From: JBDHWG01 sp046328525
GTDB taxonomy: Bacteria; Chloroflexota; Anaerolineae; Epilineales; JAHCIE01
Assembly: GCA_046328525.1 (NCBI GenBank)
Contig: JAXLWK010000003.1
Coordinates: 1,302,001-1,366,000 of the forward strand
Direction: 5' to 3'
Length of the DNA stretch: 64,000 nucleotides
Within the stretch, counting starts at the first letter, position 1, and every line of letters begins with the position of its first letter. Positions 15,584 through 22,504 of this stretch are shown in pieces. Position numbers and translations under genes: made by a program. The notes below the pieces were generated by a model that made no database searches, was not told the DNA's origin, and saw nothing but the letters and a program-made list of their open reading frames with translations.

Positions 15584-16012
15584 ATGCGTATTCTTGTGCT
15601 GCATGGACCGAACCTAAACCTGTTGGGGACCCGCGAGCCTGGCGTCTACGGCTCGACGACGCTGGACGAGATCAACGCCATGCTCCAGGAGCGCGCCCAG
15701 GCGGCGGGCAGCGAGCTGCGCATCCTGCAATCGAACCACGAGGGCGTGCTGATAGACACGCTGCACGACGCGCGCAGCTGGGCCGACGCGGTGCTCATCA
15801 ACCCCGGTGCGTTCACCCACACATCCTACGCCCTGCGCGACGCCATCGCCGCGGTCGGGCTGCCCGCGGTCGAGGTACACCTGTCCAACGTCCACGCACG
15901 CGAAGCGTTCCGCCATCAATCGCTCCTGGCGCCGGTGTGCGTCGGGCAAATTCTCGGCTTCGGCCCGCGTTCCTACATGCTAGGTTTAGCCGCGTTGTTG
16001 CAACAAGTGTAA
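15584..16012 (+). CDS. aroQ: Type II 3-dehydroquinate dehydratase
   Basis: A 142-residue enzyme dehydrating 3-dehydroquinate to 3-dehydroshikimate. HGPNLNLLGTREPGVYG at the start carries the conserved Asn and Arg of the lid and the catalytic Tyr; NPGAFTHTSYALRDA near residue 78 and EVHLSNVHAREAFRHQS near 101 supply the other active-site residues. Length is normal for the dodecameric AroQ class. ATG 15584 has GAGG about 9 bases upstream. It is downstream of aroB and upstream of a DinB-like gene. Confidence 0.96.
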   Translation: MRILVLHGPNLNLLGTREPGVYGSTTLDEINAMLQERAQAAGSELRILQSNHEGVLIDTLHDARSWADAVLINPGAFTHTSYALRDAIAAVGLPAVEVHLSNVHAREAFRHQSLLAPVCVGQILGFGPRSYMLGLAALLQQV

Positions 16013-16026
16013 GTGGAGGATTCGTT

Positions 16027-16512
16027 ATGCCCTCGTCGCCTGGGATGATCGTGTTCTACAACGGCTGGCAGACGTATCAGCATCACCTCGTCGAAGCCGT
16101 GGGCGCCCTCAGCGAAGAACAGCTCCGTCTCCGTGTCGCAGACAACCAGCGCACCATCGGCGAGCTTGTCTGCCACATCATCGCCACCCGCGCCAACTGG
16201 TTTCACTACGCGCTCAATCAGGGTGGCGACGCCCTGGCCGCGTATGGCGCGTGGCAAGGGCCAGAGGCGCCGCCCCGCTCCGCCGCCGAGCTTGCCGAGG
16301 GACTCGACGCCACGTGGAACGTCGTTCGCGCCGCCATCGGCTTGTGGACGGCCGAGGAAATGACGGAGACGGTAAGCGGCGAGTGGCGCGGCCGCCCGTT
16401 CAGCTTCACCCGGGCGTGGGTTGTGTGGCACGTCCTGGAGCACGACCTGCACCACGGCGGCGAGCTGTCGCTGACCCTGGGCGCGCATGGATTACCCGGT
16501 CTGGGACTCTAG
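16027..16512 (+). CDS. DinB-family putative metal-dependent protein
   Basis: A 161-residue four-helix-bundle protein. The metal-binding His pattern of the DinB/YfiT superfamily is visible: His in TIGELVCHIIA near residue 50, and HVLEHDLHHGGELSL near 140 with HxxxH. Members include thiol transferases of bacillithiol and mycothiol type and uncharacterised damage-inducible proteins. ATG 16027 has GGAGG 7 bases upstream and follows aroQ by 14 bases, so the two are co-transcribed. The function is not known, and there is no sign it is part of shikimate synthesis. Confidence 0.82.
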   Translation: MPSSPGMIVFYNGWQTYQHHLVEAVGALSEEQLRLRVADNQRTIGELVCHIIATRANWFHYALNQGGDALAAYGAWQGPEAPPRSAAELAEGLDATWNVVRAAIGLWTAEEMTETVSGEWRGRPFSFTRAWVVWHVLEHDLHHGGELSLTLGAHGLPGLGL

Positions 16513-16531
16513 ACCCTAGCAAGGCTTCCGA

Positions 16532-17992
16532 ATGTTCTCACGACTATTGATTGTGGCCACACTCGCGGCGCTTGCCTTGACCATCGTCGCCGCTCACCCT
16601 CGCCCGGCCGCCGCCGACGGGCCGCTCGCTCTCGCCTTCTACTACGCCTGGTACGACGACAACACCTGGACCGCCGACCAGGTGCCCGACTTCCCAACGC
16701 CGCGCTACGTCTCCGCCGACCGTGGGACCATCGAGCGCCACGTGGACCAGGCGCGCGGCGCTGGCATTGACGCTTTCGTCCAGAGCTGGTGGGGCGCGAA
16801 CAACCCGACCGACGCCAACTTCAAGACGCTGCTGGACGTGGCAAAGTCGCGCGGCTTCCGCAGCGCCGTGGACTTCGAGCTGACGTCGCCGTTCATCGGC
16901 GGCAGCCAGGGGGCAGCGACTGAGGCTCTGCGCTACCTGATCCAGACGCACACCAACCACCCGGCCTATCTGCGGTGGAACGGCAAGCCGGTGATTTTCT
17001 TCTGGCGGCAGAACATGCTCTCGCCCGGCGCGTGGGCCGCCATCCGCGCCGCCGTGGACCCGAACCACACCACGCTCTGGATCGCCGAGGGCACCGACGC
17101 ATCGTACCTCTCCCAATTCGACGGCCTCCACGGCTACTCCGTGGCCTGGACGGGGGATCCGGCGTCGGCCCTCGTGCGCTGGTCGAAGACCGTCCGCAAC
17201 GCCGGCGACAAGATATTCGTGGCGACGGCCATGCCCGGCTACGACGACACCCACATCGCGGGGCGCGGCGGCCGCTTCAGCCGCGATCGCGCCGGCGGCG
17301 CCTTCTACCGCGAGACGTTTCGCGGCGCCCAGGCGAGCGGCGCGGACTGGGTGATCATCACGTCGTTCAACGAGTGGCCCGAAGGCACGTACATCGAGCC
17401 GAGCGAGGCGTATGGCGACTTCTACCTGAAGCTCACCCGCGATCTCATCGGCCAGTGGAAGGCCGGTGCGCCGCCCACCGCCCCCGCGCCTCCCCCGAAC
17501 ACCACTGTGTCAGGCGGGCCGCTCGTCGCCGAGGCGCAGAGCCGGCAGGTCATCCAGTTCAACCCGAACGCGGCGTTGCAAAAGCGCATCTTCGCCGACG
17601 GCTTCGTCCCCAACTCGGCCGAGTTCAGCGTCGGCATGGACGGCGGGCAGGCCACCGGCCAACGCGCCGAGAACCTGCGCGACGGGCGCGTTCGCGTCTA
17701 CTACGTCCGTGACGGGGACTGGGGCAACGTTCGTTCTGCGGAAGGGGGCGCGAACGATGCGCTAGGCGCGGAGGCGCAGCGGAAGCAGGTCATCCAGTTC
17801 AACCCGGACGCCGCACTTCAGAAGCGTATTTTCGCCGACGGCTTCGTCCCCAACTCCGGCGAGTTCACCGTCACGATCGACGGAGCGCAGGTCACCGGTC
17901 AGCGCGCCGAGAACCTGCGCGATGGGCGCGTCCGCGTCTACTATATCCGCAACGGCGACTGGGGCAACGTCCAGGTCGCACAGGCGGGCTAG
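16532..17992 (+). CDS. Secreted GH99/WbsX-like glycoside hydrolase with two C-terminal repeat modules
   Basis: A 486-residue exported protein. An N-terminal signal peptide ends near AAA-DG at residue 29. Residues 30-310 form a barrel like the GH99/GH71 'endo-alpha-mannosidase or WbsX' group: LAFYYAWYDDNTW at the start, then GKPVIFFWRQNM, and FNEWPEGTYIEPSEAYG near 288 with two Glu in the catalytic region. After a Pro-rich linker, two near-identical modules of about 65 residues follow (17533-17740 and 17773-17980), each with RQVIQFNPNAALQKRIFADG-like and GQRAENLRDGRVRVYY-like motifs. They may bind a glycan or cell wall. It is 20 bases after the DinB gene. Confidence 0.78.
   Translation: MFSRLLIVATLAALALTIVAAHPRPAAADGPLALAFYYAWYDDNTWTADQVPDFPTPRYVSADRGTIERHVDQARGAGIDAFVQSWWGANNPTDANFKTLLDVAKSRGFRSAVDFELTSPFIGGSQGAATEALRYLIQTHTNHPAYLRWNGKPVIFFWRQNMLSPGAWAAIRAAVDPNHTTLWIAEGTDASYLSQFDGLHGYSVAWTGDPASALVRWSKTVRNAGDKIFVATAMPGYDDTHIAGRGGRFSRDRAGGAFYRETFRGAQASGADWVIITSFNEWPEGTYIEPSEAYGDFYLKLTRDLIGQWKAGAPPTAPAPPPNTTVSGGPLVAEAQSRQVIQFNPNAALQKRIFADGFVPNSAEFSVGMDGGQATGQRAENLRDGRVRVYYVRDGDWGNVRSAEGGANDALGAEAQRKQVIQFNPDAALQKRIFADGFVPNSGEFTVTIDGAQVTGQRAENLRDGRVRVYYIRNGDWGNVQVAQAG
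17533..17980 (+). repeat. Intragenic tandem repeat (240-bp period)
   Basis: Two copies of a coding module lie in direct orientation with 240-base spacing inside the GH99-like gene. Shared stretches include CGCCGAGAACCTGCGCGA and ATCTTCGCCGACGGCTTC-like blocks; few differences suggest a recent duplication. Confidence 0.85.
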
Positions 17993-18067
17993 CGTCATCC
18001 TATCAACCGACTGTTGAACAGACGCACGCTGGGAATACATGCTACCCGCACGAGAAATGGGGGGCTT

Positions 18068-18727
18068 ATGCGCGACTTATCACTACAGGCTGCGGCTCGG
18101 ATTTCTGGTATCGGATTGCTCGCGATGGCTGCACTTGCCATCCTCGGCACGCTTGGTACTCAGAGCATCGTCGTTGCTGGCGATGCCATAGCGACAGCAC
18201 ACAACGCTGCAACGGGCGAGTTCCTCTTTCGCGTCGGTATCTGCGCCTGGCTCGCCGTAGCTATCCTCGACGTGATCGTGGCCCTCGCGCTGTTCGTCGT
18301 GCTCAGGCCGGTCAACAACGCCCTATCCCTGCTCGGGGCGTGGTTCCGAGTGGCTTATGCGGCCGTGTTCGTCGTCGCGATCTCCAACCTGCTGTTGGCG
18401 ATCCAGGTCCTGACCGCCCCGGCGCAGACAATGCTCGCGCTGGATGCATTCAAAGACACGTGGACGGCGGGGTTGGTTTTGTTCGGGGTCCACCTAGCGT
18501 TGGTTGGCTATCTGGTCTATGTCTCGCGCTACATCCCAAGGCTTCTGGGCGTCTTGTTGTTGATTGCGGCAGCCGGATATCTGATCGCCAATTTTGGCAA
18601 GATCCTCTACCCGGCCTACGGGGGCGCCCTCGATGCTATCATAGCCGTTCCCGCGGCCATCGGCGAAGTAGCCTTCGCAATTTGGCTTCTCGTCCGGGCT
18701 GCACGTTTAGGCAAGTCCCTAGGGTGA
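18068..18727 (+). CDS. DUF4386-family membrane protein
   Basis: A 219-residue integral membrane protein with about six hydrophobic helices. The order is a first helix with ISGIGLLAMAALAILG, an extracytoplasmic-looking stretch with NAATGEFLFRVGI, then three helix pairs and a final VAFAIWLLVRAA. This matches the DUF4386 family, whose role is not known. ATG 18068 has GGGGGG just upstream; longer starts at 18014 have no ribosome site. It has lower local GC and less biased codons than its neighbours (for example GTTGCTGGCGATGCC), which could hint at recent transfer. No link to neighbours is evident. Confidence 0.75.
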   Translation: MRDLSLQAAARISGIGLLAMAALAILGTLGTQSIVVAGDAIATAHNAATGEFLFRVGICAWLAVAILDVIVALALFVVLRPVNNALSLLGAWFRVAYAAVFVVAISNLLLAIQVLTAPAQTMLALDAFKDTWTAGLVLFGVHLALVGYLVYVSRYIPRLLGVLLLIAAAGYLIANFGKILYPAYGGALDAIIAVPAAIGEVAFAIWLLVRAARLGKSLG

Positions 18728-18879
18728 ATTGGGCGATTGCATCGCCCCGCATCCATCGTCCGAGGGATGCCAAGTCCTTTGGACGTCATTCGTCCGACGG
18801 ATTGTCCTCCCTGTGCCTGGTAAGACCCTTGACCTGAAGTGCGTCCCTATGATAGACTGTGGCTAATGATAGCGTGGGA

Positions 18880-18975
18880 GCCGACGTAAGTCGGCCCTAC
18901 AGTTAGGCGGAAGCGGTAGCCGACGTAAGTCGGCCCTACAGTTAGGCGGAAGCGGTAGCCGACGTAAGTCGGCGC
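18880..18975. repeat. 39-bp tandem repeat of GCCGACGTAAGTCGGC palindrome
   Basis: Two and a half copies of a 39-base unit, each holding GCCGACGTAAGTCGGC followed by CCTACAGTTAGGCGGAAGC, start at 18880, 18919 and 18958. The core is a self-complementary hairpin with a GTAA tetraloop. There is no spacer diversity, so it is not a CRISPR. Confidence 0.9.
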
Positions 18976-19110
18976 GACAGGAGGGCGCGGTGAATTATAG
19001 ACTGAAGATACGTCACGAACAGACGATATTGATATGGGAGCCATATAACGGCGTCCAAAGGCTTGCTGCGCGCCGCTGACGTGGCCGTGCCGTCTGCACG
19101 ACTACCTTAG

Positions 19111-19144
19111 GCGCGTGGCCTCACGGCGACGCGCTTTCTTTTTG
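19111..19144 (+). terminator. Possible terminator hairpin
   Basis: GCGCGT (19111-19116) pairs with ACGCGC (19129-19134), followed by TTTCTTTTT. The stem is short with a 12-base loop, so this is tentative. Confidence 0.4.
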
Positions 19145-19169
19145 TGCGTCCCCAAGAAGGGTAGATTGT

Positions 19170-19394
19170 GTGACAGCACAATTGACGGCAAAGCGCTGCC
19201 GCTGCTGCGGGTGGACGTGCATCGAGGTGGTCATGCCCCTGGAATGCCCTATCTGCCGCGCCGCGGGGTGCAACAAGGGGCGGTTGGAGACGATCAAGAG
19301 CCAGGGCGACATCAAGGCGTACCTGATGTGGGACTACATCGAGGAACACGCCCAGACGGGCCTGGCGCGCGAGATCAACGTATACGACGTGTAA
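19170..19394 (+). CDS. Small zinc-ribbon protein
   Basis: A 74-residue protein with CRCCGWTC near residue 10 and CPICRAAGC near 27, a likely zinc-binding pair, followed by an alpha-helical tail with KSQGDIKAYLMWDYIEEHAQ. GTG 19170 has AGAAGG 8 bases upstream. I do not recognise a named family. A second small protein with a different zinc ribbon follows at 19590, and both have GTG starts with good ribosome sites, so they may be one unit upstream of the tRNA array. A role in RNA or protein binding is possible but not shown. Confidence 0.6.
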   Translation: MTAQLTAKRCRCCGWTCIEVVMPLECPICRAAGCNKGRLETIKSQGDIKAYLMWDYIEEHAQTGLAREINVYDV

Positions 19395-19416
19395 CGCAAG
19401 AGAAAGGAGTGCGCCT

Positions 19417-19500
19417 GTGAAATTGTCACACTGCGCAAGCCAAAGCGCGCCCGCGATGGGCGACGATAATCTGAGGCCGCACTCCATGCGCCGGGCGTAG
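19417..19500 (+). CDS. Candidate 27-residue small ORF
   Basis: GTG 19417 follows AAAGGAG with 8-base spacing, an excellent ribosome site, and opens a frame of 27 codons ending TAG at 19498. It lies between the two zinc-ribbon genes. The peptide begins MKLSHCASQ and has no recognisable motif. The ribosome site is the only evidence. Confidence 0.3.
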   Translation: MKLSHCASQSAPAMGDDNLRPHSMRRA

Positions 19501-19589
19501 CGCACGCCTGCGATCCTCCCGACGCATGGAAGCCGGCGGCCATGTGTCAACAGACGCCCGATGACCGGGTATCTCAATGGGAGGATACT

Positions 19590-19940
19590 GTGACCGGCTA
19601 CCTGACCGGAACCTACTGCGGGACCTGCGGCTACATCTACACAGAGCCTGTGACGGGCGGGCGCTGCCCCGTGTGCAAGTACTACGGGCGCGACGGCTAC
19701 CTGTTCCCCTACGACGACCCTCGGTGGCTCCGGGTCGTGACCCTGGTAACTTACATCGAGGACGAGGAGCTGCGCCGCCGCCGCCGCCCCACGGCGACGC
19801 CCAGAGCTGACGCCGATACGCTCACGCTGCCCGAGACGGACGGCGAGATAGAGATACCACGCGAGGTTGCTCGCGCAGAGCGTCGGCTTTCCTGGTGGGA
19901 GATGATCCTGAAGGCGCTGGCAGGCGATAAAAACGAATAG
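19590..19940 (+). CDS. Zinc-ribbon protein of unknown function
   Basis: A 116-residue protein starting at GTG 19590, which has GGGAGG 5 bases upstream; an in-frame ATG at 19542 lacks a ribosome site. Residues 9-30 hold YCGTCGYIYTEPVTGGRCPVC, a rubredoxin-like or zinc-ribbon CxxC-x(n)-CxxC pair. A hydrophobic stretch, then an Arg-rich segment (ELRRRRRPT) and an acidic region follow; the C terminus has LSWWEMILKALAG, possibly amphipathic. No family is recognised. It is the last gene before the stable-RNA promoter at 20004. Confidence 0.55.
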   Translation: MTGYLTGTYCGTCGYIYTEPVTGGRCPVCKYYGRDGYLFPYDDPRWLRVVTLVTYIEDEELRRRRRPTATPRADADTLTLPETDGEIEIPREVARAERRLSWWEMILKALAGDKNE

Positions 19941-20003
19941 GCGGCGGCATCCCGCCGGTGAAGGCACGAACCGCGCCCGCCCTGGGATGCCGTCGCGTTG
20001 GAC

Positions 20004-20032
20004 TTGACATCCGTTCGAGGGTGCGCTATAAT
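20004..20032 (+). promoter_or_regulatory. Perfect sigma-70 consensus promoter of the stable-RNA locus
   Basis: TTGACA at 20004-20009, a 17-base spacer and TATAAT at 20027-20032: an exact consensus match in both boxes and spacing. A GC-rich GCGCC follows the -10 box, as in stringent-controlled promoters of stable RNAs. It drives the candidate ncRNA and probably the tRNA array. Confidence 0.9.
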
Positions 20033-20038
20033 AGCGCC

Positions 20039-20267
20039 ACGATTGGAAAGCGTAGAACGCTGGAGCGGAGCATCAGTGACTTTGACGGCAAACCGCCATA
20101 ACCGTATGACGACGACGGGTGTGTCTGCGCCAGGCATCTGGCGGGGCGCGACCGACTTGCCGCAAAACCAGCCTCCCCGCGCCGACGGAGCGAGTATCGT
20201 CTAAGGCCCGTGTGCCTCGACCCCTCCGGCGGCGTGAGACCCCAGCGGTCACACGCCGTTTTGTTTT
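20039..20267 (+). ncRNA. Candidate structured non-coding RNA or leader of the tRNA array
   Basis: About 230 bases lie between the perfect promoter and an intrinsic terminator, with no ribosome-bound open frame. Several local stems are visible: AGCGT-AGA-ACGCT (20049-20061), CGCCAG-GCAT-CTGGCG (20129-20144) and GACG..CGTC near 20184-20201. I looked for hallmark sequences of tmRNA, SRP RNA and RNase P RNA and did not find them; 6S RNA is not excluded. It may be an independent small RNA, or an untranslated leader whose terminator tunes tRNA transcription. Confidence 0.5.
20230..20267 (+). terminator. Intrinsic terminator upstream of the first tRNA
   Basis: CGGCGTG at 20230-20236 pairs with CACGCCG at 20252-20258; inside, GACC pairs with GGTC across one A-A mismatch. 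TTTTGTTTT follows. It lies 18 bases before tRNA-Arg(GCG). Confidence 0.8.
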
Positions 20268-20285
20268 CTTGACAATGCGAGACAT

Positions 20286-20358
20286 GTCCCCGTAGCTCAG
20301 TGGATAGAGCGTTGGGTTGCGGACCCAAAGGTCGCAGGTTCAAGTCCTGCCGGGGATG
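20286..20358 (+). tRNA. tRNA-Arg (anticodon GCG)
   Basis: Full cloverleaf: acceptor GTCCCCG/CGGGGAT, anticodon stem TTGGG/CCCAA with loop TTGCGGA, T arm GCAGG-TTCAAGT-CCTGC. Anticodon GCG reads CGC. Most bacteria use ACG (inosine) here, so G34 is unusual. CCA is not encoded. Confidence 0.95.
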
Positions 20359-20384
20359 CCTGAAGTTGGGGTCTCCCCATTTCA

Positions 20385-20456
20385 GCCCCCATAGCTCAGT
20401 GGATAGAGCACTGGCCTCCGGAGCCAGGGGCGCAGGTTCGAGTCCTGCTGGGGGTA
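20385..20456 (+). tRNA. tRNA-Arg (anticodon CCG)
   Basis: Acceptor GCCCCCA/TGGGGGT, anticodon stem CTGGC/GCCAG with loop CTCCGGA, T arm GCAGG-TTCGAGT-CCTGC, four-base variable loop. Reads CGG. The discriminator A is followed by CCA in the DNA. Confidence 0.95.
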
Positions 20457-20468
20457 CCAGCTGCACAT

Positions 20469-20552
<84 letters not shown>

Positions 20553-20586
20553 CTGGTCGAGAGTTCGGCCGCGCTGCAATATGCAA

Positions 20587-20669
20587 GCGGACGTGGCGGA
20601 ATGGCAGACGCGCTAGGTTGAGGGCCTAGTTCCCGCAAGGGAGTGGAGGTTCAAGTCCTCTCGTCCGCA
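20587..20669 (+). tRNA. tRNA-Leu (anticodon GAG)
   Basis: Class II tRNA. Acceptor GCGGACG/CGTCCGC, anticodon stem CTAGG/CCTAG with loop TTGAGGG, long variable arm. Reads CTC and CTT. Confidence 0.96.
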
Positions 20670-20760
20670 CCTTAACAACCGATTGTGGGTGTCGCGTAAA
20701 CACGGCGATCATAAGCGTCATGGGCCTTATGATGGATCAGGCGCTCGGGACGTAGACCGC

Positions 20761-21167
20761 GACAACGAGAGGACCACCGCCGCTGGGCGTTCGCGCCCAG
20801 AGGAACTTCCCGACTCCTCGCCGCCGCACGACGGCGGCAGGCCACCCGCTGAAACAGCAAGGCGGGGCGCTCGGCAAGCAATCGCCGAGTGACGCAAGGC
20901 GACAACAGAGAGTAGACCCGCCGGGCAACCGGTGAGGGGTGAAAGGGTGCGGTAAGAGCGCACCAGCGTCGGCAGCAATGTCGGCGGCTAGGTGACTGCG
21001 CTGGCTGATGGGGAGCAAGGCGGGTGGGGCGGGCCTGATGAGGGTTCGCTCCCGCCGCAGCGGCAACGGCAAAGCGAGGTCACACCTCGCACGCTAGGCG
21101 CCGCCACCCGACAGGGTGAGATAGATGGCGGTCTCGACAGAATCGGGGGTATGCCCCTCTCGTCGTC
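20761..21167 (+). ncRNA. rnpB: RNase P RNA, bacterial type A
   Basis: The catalytic RNA of RNase P, which trims tRNA 5' ends. Conserved blocks are in order: P4 5' strand GAGGAACTTCCCGACTCC (20800-20817), the core ACAGAGAGTAGACCCGCC near 20905, GGTGAAAGGGTGCGGTAAGA near 20937, and the P4 3' strand ACAGAATCGGGGG (21137-21149). The ends were set from P1: GACAACGAGAGG (20761-20772) pairs with CCTCTCGTCGTC (21156-21167). Its position inside a tRNA array is exceptional: it ends 3 bases before tRNA-Arg(TCT), so it is probably transcribed with its own substrates. An ATCATAAG...CTTATGAT inverted repeat lies upstream (20708-20733). Confidence 0.93.
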
Positions 21168-21170
21168 TCT

Positions 21171-21243
21171 GCCCCTGTAGCTCAGTGGATAGAGCAGCTG
21201 CCTTCTAAGCAGCTGGTCGGGGGTTCGAGTCCCTCCAGGGGCA
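21171..21243 (+). tRNA. tRNA-Arg (anticodon TCT)
   Basis: Acceptor GCCCCTG/CAGGGGC, anticodon stem GCTGC/GCAGC with loop CTTCTAA, normal T arm. Reads AGA. It begins 3 bases after the rnpB P1 helix. Confidence 0.95.
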
Positions 21244-21256
21244 CCTCCTTCGACTG

Positions 21257-21329
21257 GCCCCCGTAGCTCAACAGGAAGAGCAAGCCCGTCCTAAGGGTTA
21301 GGTTGGGGGTTCAAGTCCCTCCGGGGGTA
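21257..21329 (+). tRNA. tRNA-Arg (anticodon CCT)
   Basis: Acceptor GCCCCCG/CGGGGGT, anticodon stem AGCCC/GGGTT (one G-T pair) with loop GTCCTAA. Reads AGG. Position 32 is G rather than the usual pyrimidine. Confidence 0.93.
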
Positions 21330-21410
21330 CTCGCGGAAAAAGTCCGAAATTGGACCACGCGGCGTGTAAGAAACGCTGCGGGGCCGCATCCGATACAAGG
21401 TTAGACGCGA

Positions 21411-21482
21411 TGCGGGGTAGAGCAGAGGCAGCTCGTCAGGCTCATAACCTGAAGGTCATGGGTTCGAATCCCATCCCCGCTA
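21411..21482 (+). tRNA. Initiator tRNA-fMet (anticodon CAT)
   Basis: Initiator signs: positions 1 and 72 are T and T and cannot pair, the D stem GAGC/GCTC has A11-T24, and the loop is CTCATAA. The anticodon stem is TCAGG/CCTGA, so only two of the usual three terminal G-C pairs are present. Confidence 0.9.
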
Positions 21483-21488
21483 CTAGAT

Positions 21489-21561
21489 ACCTCCGTAGCT
21501 CAATTGGCAGAGCAGGCGGCTCTTAACCGCTTGGTTGTAGGTTCGAGTCCTACCGGGGGTA
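21489..21561 (+). tRNA. tRNA-Lys (anticodon CTT)
   Basis: Acceptor ACCTCCG/CGGGGGT, anticodon stem GGCGG/CCGCT with loop CTCTTAA, T arm GTAGG-TTCGAGT-CCTAC. Reads AAG. Confidence 0.95.
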
Positions 21562-21571
21562 CCTGTCTCGA

Positions 21572-21644
21572 GGCGCATTCGTCTAGAGGCCCAGGACACG
21601 GCCCTCTCAAGGCCGAGACACGGGTTCGAATCCCGTATGCGCTA
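21572..21644 (+). tRNA. tRNA-Glu (anticodon CTC)
   Basis: Acceptor GGCGCAT/ATGCGCT, anticodon stem CGGCC/GGCCG with loop CTCTCAA. Reads GAG. Confidence 0.94.
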
Positions 21645-21648
21645 CTAC

Positions 21649-21719
21649 TGGGGGATCGTCTAGCGGTAGGACAGCTGACTCTGGATCAGCCAGCCGAGGT
21701 TCGAATCCTCGTCCCCCAG
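21649..21719 (+). tRNA. tRNA-Gln (anticodon CTG)
   Basis: Acceptor TGGGGGA/TCCCCCA, anticodon stem GCTGA/TCAGC with loop CTCTGGA. Reads CAG. The T1-A72 pair and G73 are usual for tRNA-Gln. Confidence 0.95.
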
Positions 21720-21726
21720 CCTCTTC

Positions 21727-21799
21727 GCCGAGGTAGCTCAGTAGGTAGAGCACACGACTGAAAATTGTGGTGTCGGCAGTTCGATTCTGCCCCTCGGCA
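21727..21799 (+). tRNA. tRNA-Phe (anticodon GAA)
   Basis: Acceptor GCCGAGG/CCTCGGC, anticodon stem CACGA/TTGTG with loop CTGAAAA. Reads TTC and TTT. Confidence 0.95.
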
Positions 21800-21858
21800 C
21801 CTGATCGCCCCCACGCCGCTGCGGTGGCGTTGGTCTTCTTCTGGGGCGGCGGGATTCT

Positions 21859-21931
21859 CCCCCCATCGTCTAGAGGCCTAGGACGCGGCCCTTTCAAGGC
21901 TGAAACAGGGGTTCGAATCCCCTTGGGGGGA
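21859..21931 (+). tRNA. tRNA-Glu (anticodon TTC)
   Basis: Acceptor CCCCCCA/TGGGGGG, anticodon stem CGGCC/GGCTG with loop CTTTCAA. Reads GAA and GAG. Confidence 0.94.
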
Positions 21932-21966
21932 CCTCGTCCATCAGTAGTTGGTTGTGGTTTGTTTGA

Positions 21967-22039
21967 TCCGCGGTAGCTCAGTCGGTAGAGCGGTCGGCTG
22001 TTAACCGATTGGTCGCAGGTTCGAGTCCTGCCCGCGGAG
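21967..22039 (+). tRNA. tRNA-Asn (anticodon GTT)
   Basis: Acceptor TCCGCGG/CCGCGGA with discriminator G, anticodon stem GTCGG/CCGAT with loop CTGTTAA. Reads AAC. Confidence 0.95.
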
Positions 22040-22105
22040 CTTGATGCCGAGCGCTCCAGCTTTTCGGCGTCAGCCCCGCTTACCTTAACAAGTAAGTCTC
22101 CGTAC

Positions 22106-22180
22106 GCCCTCGCAGAGCAGGCTGGAGTGCTCATCACACTGTCAATGTGAAGATCGCGGGTTCAAGTCCCGTCGAGGGCG
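22106..22180 (+). tRNA. tRNA-Asp (anticodon GTC)
   Basis: Acceptor GCCCTCG/CGAGGGC with discriminator G, anticodon stem TCACA/TGTGA with loop CTGTCAA. Positions 8-9 are CA instead of TA, a small oddity. Confidence 0.92.
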
Positions 22181-22185
22181 CCTGT

Positions 22186-22259
22186 GGCGGCCATAGCTCA
22201 ATTGGCAGAGCGCCAGGTTGTGGCCCTGGAGGCTGTGGGATCGTGCCCCACTGGTCGCC
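22186..22259 (+). tRNA. tRNA-His (anticodon GTG) with unusual T loop
   Basis: G-1 (22186) and C73 (22259) are encoded, as expected for tRNA-His. Acceptor GCGGCCA/TGGTCGC, anticodon stem CCAGG/CCTGG with loop TTGTGGC. The T loop reads ATCGTGC instead of TTCRANN, so the T54-A58 pair is replaced by A54-T58. Confidence 0.92.
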
Positions 22260-22263
22260 CTGG

Positions 22264-22337
22264 GGGCGGTTAGCTCAGTTGGTTAGAGCGCAGCGTTGAC
22301 ATCGCTGAGGTCACAAGTTCAAGTCTTGTACCGCCCA
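22264..22337 (+). tRNA. tRNA-Val (anticodon GAC)
   Basis: Acceptor GGGCGGT/ACCGCCC, anticodon stem CAGCG/CGCTG with loop TTGACAT. Reads GTC. Confidence 0.95.
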
Positions 22338-22349
22338 CTTTGTCCCTTT

Positions 22350-22433
<84 letters not shown>

Positions 22434-22504
22434 TCTTGTCCGACGTCCCTTCGCAGTGGCCCATCCGCGGATGGCTCACTTTCGGAGCGCCGACGACCGA
22501 CAGC

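Larger units (their letters stand above)
18728..19169. other. Intergenic region with tandem palindromes, no gene
   Basis: This 442-base stretch holds a possible promoter (TTGACC at 18828), the 39-bp tandem palindromes (18880-18975) and a terminator-like hairpin near 19111-19144. I see no ribosome-bound open frame of useful length on either strand. Confidence 0.6.

Noticed and set aside
18880..18975. Possible CRISPR array or minisatellite coding repeat
   Set aside because: The 39-bp units have no variable spacers and no reading frame with a start.
20107..20205. 32-codon ORF in the leader of the tRNA array
   Set aside because: No ribosome site before its ATG and no codon pattern like the aromatic leader; the region folds into hairpins instead.
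20269..20274. TTGACA as a separate promoter for the tRNA array
   Set aside because: No -10 box at 16-18 bases; the position falls inside the first tRNA.
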